Part shown: positions 1 through 12,000 of the stretch, one piece after another
Numbering within the stretch: position 1 is the first letter of the stretch
Layout: each line of letters starts with the position of its first letter
Assembly (NCBI RefSeq): GCF_019186805.1
Contig: NZ_CP066783.1
Coordinates: forward strand, 2,803,501 to 2,867,500
Length of the DNA: 64,000 nt
Reading direction: 5' to 3'
DNA from: Comamonas fluminis
GTDB taxonomy: Bacteria; Pseudomonadota; Gammaproteobacteria; Burkholderiales; Burkholderiaceae_C
The notes under the pieces: generated by a model
What the model was told of the DNA's origin: nothing
Seen by the model: the letters and a program-made list of their open reading frames with translations, nothing else
Databases searched by the model: none
Made by a program: the position numbers and the translations under genes

Positions 1-3000
1 CCTCCGCGTGACTGCCGTCCGCTGCAAGAATCTTGTAGGTGAATACATCCTGCTGTGATTGATAGATGACACCCGCGGAAGGGGTCGACGGCGTATAGAC
101 ATAGTCACCATTGCTGCTGATATGCAAGCTGCCGTAGTCACCCTGAATGTCGATACCAGCACTGGTAGCGACCTTCCAACTCATCCCGTGATCCACAGAC
201 ACCGACAGGCTGTTACCGCTTCCCGCATGGTCATTGGTCAGGATATTACCTGTGGCCGTGCCAGGCGTCCAAGCCACAGAGTCTGCTGCGGACACCGTGA
301 AATTATCGAGCGTCACAGCCAGTGTCTTGCTATCTTTCGAATCGCTATCGTACGACTCGTCGTTTGCGCTGATGTGTATTCGGTAGTTTGTATTCGCATC
401 CAATGCTTCGGTCGTAAACGTTCTCATCGCAGTGATGGAATGCGTCTCCGCAACGGACCAGCTTCCATTGGCATTTTGCTTGTAAAGCGTCCAGGTGATG
501 ACGTCACTGGATGAGTAGTTCGCCAGCTTGGTCACATCAAAAGACAGAACATTACCGGCTTTGTTACCCGTTAGGTAAACAGGAGTCAGCAATTGTGCGT
601 CTATATCACTGCTTGAACTTGTATCTTTCAATACCAGCGCCGATGAGCTTCTCGTTACGTCATAACTTGTGGACTTTCCGGACTTTGTGGAAGTGGATAC
701 CCAGCCAGCCTGATTTAGCGCCGAATTCAGATCAAAACCCTTTGGGCTATTCCCATTCGTTGCGGGCGTGGAAAACGCCCAAGTCTCCGAAGTCGTGAAA
801 TTGGCGGCCAGGGGTTTGGTTTCCCCCTTCACCGTCTCGGCACTCAGACTTGCGGTCGCTGCATCATTGGTGGCCAACACAGAACCTGTGGATGCGGATG
901 CGGAGTTTGTGTCCGCTCCATCCACCACTGTACCGGTCACTGTAATGCCGGCAGAAGTCACATTGTCAGGCACCGTCATGCTCAGACCAGTGATGGTCAC
1001 TGCCTTGGTAACACTATCTATTTGGACCACATAGCTGCCATTGCTCACCAAAGGCAGTTCCCAGTGCGTTGCATCACGCTGCGTACCTGCGGACAGCGTC
1101 ACCCCCTCGGCAACTTCCACAGTGATACTCTTGACGGATTCCGAATAGTCAATATCCGTTGGAGCAACAGTGATCGTGACAGGATAGGTGATCGCCGTCG
1201 TGTAGGTCACCTGGTGAATCAGATAATCGTCGCCAGCCCGTGCAGCATCGAACACAATCTTGCTGATGGTGCTTCCAACAGGAACACTGAGCGAAAATGC
1301 CGTCTCTACGGTGTCACCGCCACCCTTCACGAAACCGTATAAGCCACTCACCTTATTTACCGAACCATCAGCATTGAATCCAAGAACCACTGCGTTTCCA
1401 GCTTCATCAAACATCTGATAACGCGCCCACTCTGTCGAAGCCAGCCATGCAAACTGCACAGAAATTGTGGTGACCGGGGTATTAAAAGCAATCGTCAACG
1501 ACTCGCTCTTGCTCCCGTTGCCCGCAATCTCTCCGGTATCGGCAGCCGTATTGCCAGTCACAACACCCGTCACTCCAAAACCATCGTGAAGGCTGCCCTT
1601 AAAGGTGCTGATATCAGCGGCATTCCCATTCATATCCTTAGCGGTAACTGTGTATCCGGAGTTCTTGCTCAAGACCGTTGTTGCATCAATCGATGTGGTC
1701 ACAGGAATTGAGCCAGCCCCAAGAACTACGCTCACGACGGGAATATCGGCAACCGGTGTGACTTTGATATCCAGCGTGCTGGATGTTCCGCTGTTGCTCG
1801 TATAGGTGATGGTTGGAACAGATCCGCTCCAGTCTTTGGTCGGAGTGAAAGTGTACTCACCGTTAACCTCCAGCTTAATACTACCTATCACCTTGCCGGA
1901 GGTATCGCTCACATTGACTGCCCCACTGCCTGCTACGTAAGAGTGACCGTTCACAGAAAAGCTCGTCACCAGCATGACTCCTGCCTTATAGCCCTCATCA
2001 TTGCTTAGAACATTGCCGGATACCGATGTGTCCTCCCGTGTTGTTTCTTCGTCTGGCTTGGCGTCGTTGGTACCCTTGATCGAGAAGCTGACAATGTTGC
2101 CCTGAGTATCGCCATCCTTGTCCGTCAGGCTGTAGTCGACCTTCACGGTGATGGTTTCACCATCCTTGAGCGCCTGAGTGGCTGACTTGCTGTTGTCCAG
2201 GGTAAAGCTCCAGCTGCCGTCGGCATTGGACTTGAAGACGCCGTAGTCGCTGAGGGTGACGCTTTGGCCGCCCAAGGTGGCTGTGACCGTGCCCCAGGTT
2301 ATGGCGCCCTGGCTAGCTGCACCGTCTGCACCGAAGCTGTTCCCATTGTCGATGGCCACATTGCCACTAAGAGTCTCGACAGCACCATCTTCTGTCAGAG
2401 ATCCCTTATTAATCGGGGTTGCAGTGGGCATGTCGTCCACGATGCTGACCTTCACTTGCAGCGTCAGGTCGTTGCCCTGGGCATCCTTGACCTGCACGGT
2501 GACGGTGTCCGCTGCAGCAGCAGTGCCTGCTCCCTGGCCGTCGCTGTGGCCATAGGCCTTGTCCAGCACGTAGCTCCATTGGCCATCCACCAGCTTGACT
2601 TCGCCGTAGCTGCCCTTGCCGCCACCGGTGATGGTGTAGCCCGCAGGGGCGCTGACGCTGGCTTGTTCGCTGTGGTCGACTGGGTTGTTCAGTCCCTTTT
2701 CATTCACGGTGACGGTAACGGGCTCACCAGGGTTGGCGGCCGCTGTGATGCTCACGCTCAAGGTCGCATCGACCTTGTCGCCGTCGGCGTCGATGATCTC
2801 GAACGTGAAGTTTTCGCTCTTGCCACCCGTGTTGGCATGGGCCTGGTAGCTGTAGCTGCCGTCGGCGTTGACGCTCAGTGTGCCGTAGGTGCCGGTGATG
2901 ACCGTGGACTGGCCCGCTGTGGGCACGTTAAACGTCTTGCCGTTGACGGTGAAGGTTTGAACGCCATCGGCACCAAACGCATACGACAAGCTGCCTGCTG

Positions 3001-6000
3001 CTGCGCCTGCGCTGTTGCCCGAGGTGGCGCTGATGGGTTGGCCCACGCTGATGCTGGGCATGTCGTCGACGATGCTGACCTTCACTTGCAGCGTCAGGTC
3101 GTTGCCCTGGGCATCCTTGACCTGCACGGTGACGGTGTCCGCTGCAGCAGCAGTGCCTGCTCCCTGGCCATCGCTGTGGCCATAGGCCTTGTCCAGCACG
3201 TAGCTCCATTGGCCATCCACCAGCTTGACTTCGCCGTAGCTGCCCTTGCCGCCACCGGTGATGGTGTAGCCCGCAGGGGCGCTGACGCTGGCTTGTTCGC
3301 TGTGGTCGACTGGGTTGTTCAGTCCCTTTTCATTCACGGTGACGGTAACGGGCTCACCAGGGTTGGCGGCCGCTGTGATGCTCACGCTCAAGGTCGCATC
3401 GACCTTGTCGCCGTCGGCGTCGATGATCTCGAACGTGAAGTTTTCGCTCTTGCCACCCGTGTTGGCATGGGCCTGGTAGCTGTAGCTGCCGTCGGCGTTG
3501 ACGCTCAGTGTGCCGTAGGTGCCGGTGATGACCGTGGACTGGCCCGCTGTGGGCACGTTAAACGTCTTGCCGTTGACGGTGAAGGTTTGAACGCCATCGG
3601 CACCAAACGCATACGACAAGCTGCCTGCTGCTGCGCCTGCGCTGTTGCCCGAGGTGGCGCTGATGGGTTGGCCCACGCTGATGCTGGGCATGTCGTCGAC
3701 GATGCTGACCTTCACTTGCAGCGTCAGGTCGTTGCCCTGGGCATCCTTGACCTGCACGGTGACGGTGTCCGCTGCAGCAGCAGTGCCTGCTCCCTGGCCG
3801 TCGCTGTGGCCATAGGCCTTGTCCAGCACGTAGCTCCATTGGCCATCCACCAGCTTGACTTCGCCGTAGCTGCCCTTGCCGCCACCGGTGATGGTGTAGC
3901 CCGCAGGGGCGCTGACGCTGGCTTGTTCGCTGTGGTCGACTGGGTTGTTCAGTCCCTTTTCATTCACGGTGACGGTAACGGGCTCACCAGGGTTGGCGGC
4001 CGCTGTGATGCTCACGCTCAAGGTCGCATCGACCTTGTCGCCGTCGGCGTCGATGATCTCGAACGTGAAGTTTTCGCTCTTGCCACCCGTGTTGGCATGG
4101 GCCTGGTAGCTGTAGCTGCCGTCGGCGTTGACGCTCAGTGTGCCGTAGGTGCCGGTGATGACCGTGGACTGGCCCGCTGTGGGCACGTTAAACGTCTTGC
4201 CGTTGACGGTGAAGGTTTGAACGCCATCGGCACCAAACGCATACGACAAGCTGCCTGCTGCTGCGCCTGCGCTGTTGCCCGAGGTGGCGCTGATGGGTTG
4301 GCCCACGCTGATGCTGGGCATGTCGTCGACGATGCTGACCTTCACTTGCAGCGTCAGGTCGTTGCCCTGGGCATCCTTGACCTGCACGGTGACGGTGTCC
4401 GCTGCAGCAGCAGTGCCTGCTCCCTGGCCGTCGCTGTGGCCATAGGCCTTGTCCAGCACGTAGCTCCATTGGCCATCCACCAGCTTGACTTCGCCGTAGC
4501 TGCCCTTGCCGCCACCGGTGATGGTGTAGCCCGCAGGGGCGCTGACGCTGGCTTGTTCGCTGTGGTCGACTGGGTTGTTCAGTCCCTTTTCATTCACGGT
4601 GACGGTAACGGGCTCACCAGGGTTGGCGGCCGCTGTGATGCTCACGCTCAAGGTCGCATCGACCTTGTCGCCGTCAGCGTCGATGATCTCGAACGTGAAG
4701 TTTTCGCTCTTGCCACCCGTGTTGGCATGGGCCTGGTAGCTGTAGCTGCCGTCGGCGTTGACGCTCAGTGTGCCGTAGGTGCCGGTGATGACCGTGGACT
4801 GGCCCGCTGTGGGCACGTTAAACGTCTTGCCGTTGACGGTGAAGGTTTGAACGCCATCGGCACCAAACGCATACGACAAGCTGCCTGCTGCTGCGCCTGC
4901 GCTGTTGCCCGAGGTGGCGCTGATGGGTTGGCCCACGCTGATGCTGGGCATGTCGTCGACGATGCTGACCTTCACTTGCAGCGTCAGGTCGTTGCCCTGG
5001 GCATCCTTGACCTGCACGGTGACGGTGTCCGCTGCAGCAGCAGTGCCTGCTCCCTGGCCATCGCTGTGGCCATAGGCCTTGTCCAGCACGTAGCTCCATT
5101 GGCCATCCACCAGCTTGACTTCGCCGTAGCTGCCCTTGCCGCCACCGGTGATGGTGTAGCCCGCAGGGGCGCTGACGCTGGCTTGTTCGCTGTGGTCGAC
5201 TGGGTTGTTCAGTCCCTTTTCATTCACGGTGACGGTAACGGGCTCACCAGGGTTGGCGGCCGCTGTGATGCTCACGCTCAAGGTCGCATCGACCTTGTCG
5301 CCGTCGGCGTCGATGATCTCGAACGTGAAGTTTTCGCTCTTGCCACCCGTGTTGGCATGGGCCTGGTAGCTGTAGCTGCCGTCGGCGTTGACGCTCAGTG
5401 TGCCGTAGGTGCCGGTGATGACCGTGGACTGGCCCGCTGTGGGCACGTTAAACGTCTTGCCGTTGACGGTGAAGGTTTGAACGCCATCGGCACCAAACGC
5501 ATACGACAAGCTGCCTGCTGCTGCGCCTGCGCTGTTGCCCGAGGTGGCGCTGATGGGTTGGCCCACGCTGATGCTGGGCATGTCGTCGACGATGCTGACC
5601 TTCACTTGCAGCGTCAGGTCGTTGCCCTGGGCATCCTTGACCTGCACGGTGACGGTGTCCGCTGCAGCAGCAGTGCCTGCTCCCTGGCCATCGCTGTGGC
5701 CATAGGCCTTGTCCAGCACGTAGCTCCATTGGCCATCCACCAGCTTGACTTCGCCGTAGCTGCCCTTGCCGCCACCGGTGATGGTGTAGCCCGCAGGGGC
5801 GCTGACGCTGGCTTGTTCGCTGTGGTCGACTGGGTTGTTCAGTCCCTTTTCATTCACGGTGACGGTAACGGGCTCACCAGGGTTGGCGGCCGCTGTGATG
5901 CTCACGCTCAAGGTCGCATCGACCTTGTCGCCGTCGGCGTCGATGATCTCGAACGTGAAGTTTTCGCTCTTGCCACCCGTGTTGGCATGGGCCTGGTAGC

Positions 6001-9000
6001 TGTAGCTGCCGTCGGCGTTGACGCTCAGTGTGCCGTAGGTGCCGGTGATGACCGTGGACTGGCCCGCTGTGGGCACGTTAAACGTCTTGCCGTTGACGGT
6101 GAAGGTTTGAACGCCATCGGCACCAAACGCATACGACAAGCTGCCTGCTGCTGCGCCTGCGCTGTTGCCCGAGGTGGCGCTGATGGGTTGGCCCACGCTG
6201 ATGCTGGGCATGTCGTCGACGATGCTGACCTTCACTTGCAGCGTCAGGTCGTTGCCCTGGGCATCCTTGACCTGCACGGTGACGGTGTCCGCTGCAGCAG
6301 CAGTGCCTGCTCCCTGGCCGTCGCTGTGGCCATAGGCCTTGTCCAGCACGTAGCTCCATTGGCCATCCACCAGCTTGACTTCGCCGTAGCTGCCCTTGCC
6401 GCCACCGGTGATGGTGTAGCCCGCAGGGGCGCTGACGCTGGCTTGTTCGCTGTGGTCGACTGGGTTGTTCAGTCCCTTTTCATTCACGGTGACGGTAACG
6501 GGCTCACCAGGGTTGGCGGCCGCTGTGATGCTCACGCTCAAGGTCGCATCGACCTTGTCGCCGTCGGCGTCGATGATCTCGAACGTGAAGTTTTCGCTCT
6601 TGCCACCCGTGTTGGCATGGGCCTGGTAGCTGTAGCTGCCGTCGGCGTTGACGCTCAGTGTGCCGTAGGTGCCGGTGATGACCGTGGACTGGCCCGCTGT
6701 GGGCACGTTAAACGTCTTGCCGTTGACGGTGAAGGTTTGAACGCCATCGGCACCAAACGCATACGACAAGCTGCCTGCTGCTGCGCCTGCGCTGTTGCCC
6801 GAGGTGGCGCTGATGGGTTGGCCCACGCTGATGCTGGGCATGTCGTCGACGATGCTGACCTTCACTTGCAGCGTCAGGTCGTTGCCCTGGGCATCCTTGA
6901 CCTGCACGGTGACGGTGTCCGCTGCAGCAGCAGTGCCTGCTCCCTGGCCATCGCTGTGGCCATAGGCCTTGTCCAGCACGTAGCTCCATTGGCCATCCAC
7001 CAGCTTGACTTCGCCGTAGCTGCCCTTGCCGCCACCGGTGATGGTGTAGCCCGCAGGGGCGCTGACGCTGGCTTGTTCGCTGTGGTCGACTGGGTTGTTC
7101 AGTCCCTTTTCATTCACGGTGACGGTAACGGGCTCACCAGGGTTGGCGGCCGCTGTGATGCTCACGCTCAAGGTCGCATCGACCTTGTCGCCGTCGGCGT
7201 CGATGATCTCGAACGTGAAGTTTTCGCTCTTGCCACCCGTGTTGGCATGGGCCTGGTAGCTGTAGCTGCCGTCGGCGTTGACGCTCAGTGTGCCGTAGGT
7301 GCCGGTGATGACCGTGGACTGGCCCGCTGTGGGCACGTTAAACGTCTTGCCGTTGACGGTGAAGGTTTGAACGCCATCGGCACCAAACGCATACGACAAG
7401 CTGCCTGCTGCTGCGCCTGCGCTGTTGCCCGAGGTGGCGCTGATGGGTTGGCCCACGCTGATGCTGGGCATGTCGTCGACGATGCTGACCTTCACTTGCA
7501 GCGTCAGGTCGTTGCCCTGGGCATCCTTGACCTGCACGGTGACGGTGTCCGCTGCAGCAGCAGTGCCTGCTCCCTGGCCATCGCTGTGGCCATAGGCCTT
7601 GTCCAGCACGTAGCTCCATTGGCCATCCACCAGCTTGACTTCGCCGTAGCTGCCCTTGCCGCCACCGGTGATGGTGTAGCCCGCAGGGGCGCTGACGCTG
7701 GCTTGTTCGCTGTGGTCGACTGGGTTGTTCAGTCCCTTTTCATTCACGGTGACGGTAACGGGCTCACCAGGGTTGGCGGCCGCTGTGATGCTCACGCTCA
7801 AGGTCGCATCGACCTTGTCGCCGTCGGCGTCGATGATCTCGAACGTGAAGTTTTCGCTCTTGCCACCCGTGTTGGCATGGGCCTGGTAGCTGTAGCTGCC
7901 GTCGGCGTTGACGCTCAGTGTGCCGTAGGTGCCGGTGATGACCGTGGACTGGCCCGCTGTGGGCACGTTAAACGTCTTGCCGTTGACGGTGAAGGTTTGA
8001 ACGCCATCGGCACCAAACGCATACGACAAGCTGCCTGCTGCTGCGCCTGCGCTGTTGCCCGAGGTGGCGCTGATGGGTTGGCCCACGCTGATGCTGGGCA
8101 TGTCGTCGACGATGCTGACCTTCACTTGCAGCGTCAGGTCGTTGCCCTGGGCATCCTTGACCTGCACGGTGACGGTGTCCGCTGCAGCAGCAGTGCCTGC
8201 TCCCTGGCCGTCGCTGTGGCCATAGGCCTTGTCCAGCACGTAGCTCCATTGGCCATCCACCAGCTTGACTTCGCCGTAGCTGCCCTTGCCGCCACCGGTG
8301 ATGGTGTAGCCCGCAGGGGCGCTGACGCTGGCTTGTTCGCTGTGGTCGACTGGGTTGTTCAGTCCCTTTTCATTCACGGTGACGGTAACGGGCTCACCAG
8401 GGTTGGCGGCCGCTGTGATGCTCACGCTCAAGGTCGCATCGACCTTGTCGCCGTCGGCGTCGATGATCTCGAACGTGAAGTTTTCGCTCTTGCCACCCGT
8501 GTTGGCATGGGCCTGGTAGCTGTAGCTGCCGTCGGCGTTGACGCTCAGTGTGCCGTAGGTGCCGGTGATGACCGTGGACTGGCCCGCTGTGGGCACGTTA
8601 AACGTCTTGCCGTTGACGGTGAAGGTTTGAACGCCATCGGCACCAAACGCATACGACAAGCTGCCTGCTGCTGCGCCTGCGCTGTTGCCCGAGGTGGCGC
8701 TGATGGGTTGGCCCACGCTGATGCTGGGCATGTCGTCGACGATGCTGACCTTCACTTGCAGCGTCAGGTCGTTGCCCTGGGCATCCTTGACCTGCACGGT
8801 GACGGTGTCCGCTGCAGCAGCAGTGCCTGCTCCCTGGCCATCGCTGTGGCCATAGGCCTTGTCCAGCACGTAGCTCCATTGGCCATCCACCAGCTTGACT
8901 TCGCCGTAGCTGCCCTTGCCGCCACCGGTGATGGTGTAGCCCGCAGGGGCGCTGACGCTGGCTTGTTCGCTGTGGTCGACTGGGTTGTTCAGTCCCTTTT

Positions 9001-12000
9001 CATTCACGGTGACGGTAACGGGCTCACCAGGGTTGGCGGCCGCTGTGATGCTCACGCTCAAGGTCGCATCGACCTTGTCGCCGTCGGCGTCGATGATCTC
9101 GAACGTGAAGTTTTCGCTCTTGCCACCCGTGTTGGCATGGGCCTGGTAGCTGTAGCTGCCGTCGGCGTTGACGCTCAGTGTGCCGTAGGTGCCGGTGATG
9201 ACCGTGGACTGGCCCGCTGTGGGCACGTTAAACGTCTTGCCGTTGACGGTGAAGGTTTGAACGCCATCGGCACCAAACGCATACGACAAGCTGCCTGCTG
9301 CTGCGCCTGCGCTGTTGCCCGAGGTGGCGCTGATGGGTTGGCCCACGCTGATGCTGGGCATGTCGTCGACGATGCTGACCTTCACTTGCAGCGTCAGGTC
9401 GTTGCCCTGGGCATCCTTGACCTGCACGGTGACGGTGTCCGCTGCAGCAGCAGTGCCTGCTCCCTGGCCGTCGCTGTGGCCATAGGCCTTGTCCAGCACG
9501 TAGCTCCATTGGCCATCCACCAGCTTGACTTCGCCGTAGCTGCCCTTGCCGCCACCGGTGATGGTGTAGCCCGCAGGGGCGCTGACGCTGGCTTGTTCGC
9601 TGTGGTCGACTGGGTTGTTCAGTCCCTTTTCATTCACGGTGACGGTAACGGGCTCACCAGGGTTGGCGGCCGCTGTGATGCTCACGCTCAAGGTCGCATC
9701 GACCTTGTCGCCGTCGGCGTCGATGATCTCGAACGTGAAGTTTTCGCTCTTGCCACCCGTGTTGGCATGGGCCTGGTAGCTGTAGCTGCCGTCGGCGTTG
9801 ACGCTCAGTGTGCCGTAGGTGCCGGTGATGACCGTGGACTGGCCCGCTGTGGGCACGTTAAACGTCTTGCCGTTGACGGTGAAGGTTTGAACGCCATCGG
9901 CACCAAACGCATACGACAAGCTGCCTGCTGCTGCGCCTGCGCTGTTGCCCGAGGTGGCGCTGATGGGTTGGCCCACGCTGATGCTGGGCATGTCGTCGAC
10001 GATGCTGACCTTCACTTGCAGCGTCAGGTCGTTGCCCTGGGCATCCTTGACCTGCACGGTGACGGTGTCCGCTGCAGCAGCAGTGCCTGCTCCCTGGCCA
10101 TCGCTGTGGCCATAGGCCTTGTCCAGCACGTAGCTCCATTGGCCATCCACCAGCTTGACTTCGCCGTAGCTGCCCTTGCCGCCACCGGTGATGGTGTAGC
10201 CCGCAGGGGCGCTGACGCTGGCTTGTTCGCTGTGGTCGACTGGGTTGTTCAGTCCCTTTTCATTCACGGTGACGGTAACGGGCTCACCAGGGTTGGCGGC
10301 CGCTGTGATGCTCACGCTCAAGGTCGCATCGACCTTGTCGCCGTCGGCGTCGATGATCTCGAACGTGAAGTTTTCGCTCTTGCCACCCGTGTTGGCATGG
10401 GCCTGGTAGCTGTAGCTGCCGTCGGCGTTGACGCTCAGTGTGCCGTAGGTGCCGGTGATGACCGTGGACTGGCCCGCTGTGGGCACGTTAAACGTCTTGC
10501 CGTTGACGGTGAAGGTTTGAACGCCATCGGCACCAAACGCATACGACAAGCTGCCTGCTGCTGCGCCTGCGCTGTTGCCCGAGGTGGCGCTGATGGGTTG
10601 GCCCACGCTGATGCTGGGCATGTCGTCGACGATGCTGACCTTCACTTGCAGCGTCAGGTCGTTGCCCTGGGCATCCTTGACCTGCACGGTGACGGTGTCC
10701 GCTGCAGCAGCAGTGCCTGCTCCCTGGCCATCGCTGTGGCCATAGGCCTTGTCCAGCACGTAGCTCCATTGGCCATCCACCAGCTTGACTTCGCCGTAGC
10801 TGCCCTTGCCGCCACCGGTGATGGTGTAGCCCGCAGGGGCGCTGACGCTGGCTTGTTCGCTGTGGTCGACTGGGTTGTTCAGTCCCTTTTCATTCACGGT
10901 GACGGTAACGGGCTCACCAGGGTTGGCGGCCGCTGTGATGCTCACGCTCAAGGTCGCATCGACCTTGTCGCCGTCGGCGTCGATGATCTCGAACGTGAAG
11001 TTTTCGCTCTTGCCACCCGTGTTGGCATGGGCCTGGTAGCTGTAGCTGCCGTCGGCGTTGACGCTCAGTGTGCCGTAGGTGCCGGTGATGACCGTGGACT
11101 GGCCCGCTGTGGGCACGTTAAACGTCTTGCCGTTGACGGTGAAGGTTTGAACGCCATCGGCACCAAACGCATACGACAAGCTGCCTGCTGCTGCGCCTGC
11201 GCTGTTGCCCGAGGTGGCGCTGATGGGTTGGCCCACGCTGATGCTGGGCATGTCGTCGACGATGCTGACCTTCACTTGCAGCGTCAGGTCGTTGCCCTGG
11301 GCATCCTTGACCTGCACGGTGACGGTGTCCGCTGCAGCAGCAGTGCCTGCTCCCTGGCCGTCGCTGTGGCCATAGGCCTTGTCCAGCACGTAGCTCCATT
11401 GGCCATCCACCAGCTTGACTTCGCCGTAGCTGCCCTTGCCGCCACCGGTGATGGTGTAGCCCGCAGGGGCGCTGACGCTGGCTTGTTCGCTGTGGTCGAC
11501 TGGGTTGTTCAGTCCCTTTTCATTCACGGTGACGGTAACGGGCTCACCAGGGTTGGCGGCCGCTGTGATGCTCACGCTCAAGGTCGCATCGACCTTGTCG
11601 CCGTCGGCGTCGATGATCTCGAACGTGAAGTTTTCGCTCTTGCCACCCGTGTTGGCATGGGCCTGGTAGCTGTAGCTGCCGTCGGCGTTGACGCTCAGTG
11701 TGCCGTAGGTGCCGGTGATGACCGTGGACTGGCCCGCTGTGGGCACGTTAAACGTCTTGCCGTTGACGGTGAAGGTTTGAACGCCATCGGCACCAAACGC
11801 ATACGACAAGCTGCCTGCTGCTGCGCCTGCGCTGTTGCCCGAGGTGGCGCTGATGGGTTGGCCCACGCTGATGCTGGGCATGTCGTCGACGATGCTGACC
11901 TTCACTTGCAGCGTCAGGTCGTTGCCCTGGGCATCCTTGACCTGCACGGTGACGGTGTCCGCTGCAGCAGCAGTGCCTGCTCCCTGGCCATCGCTGTGGC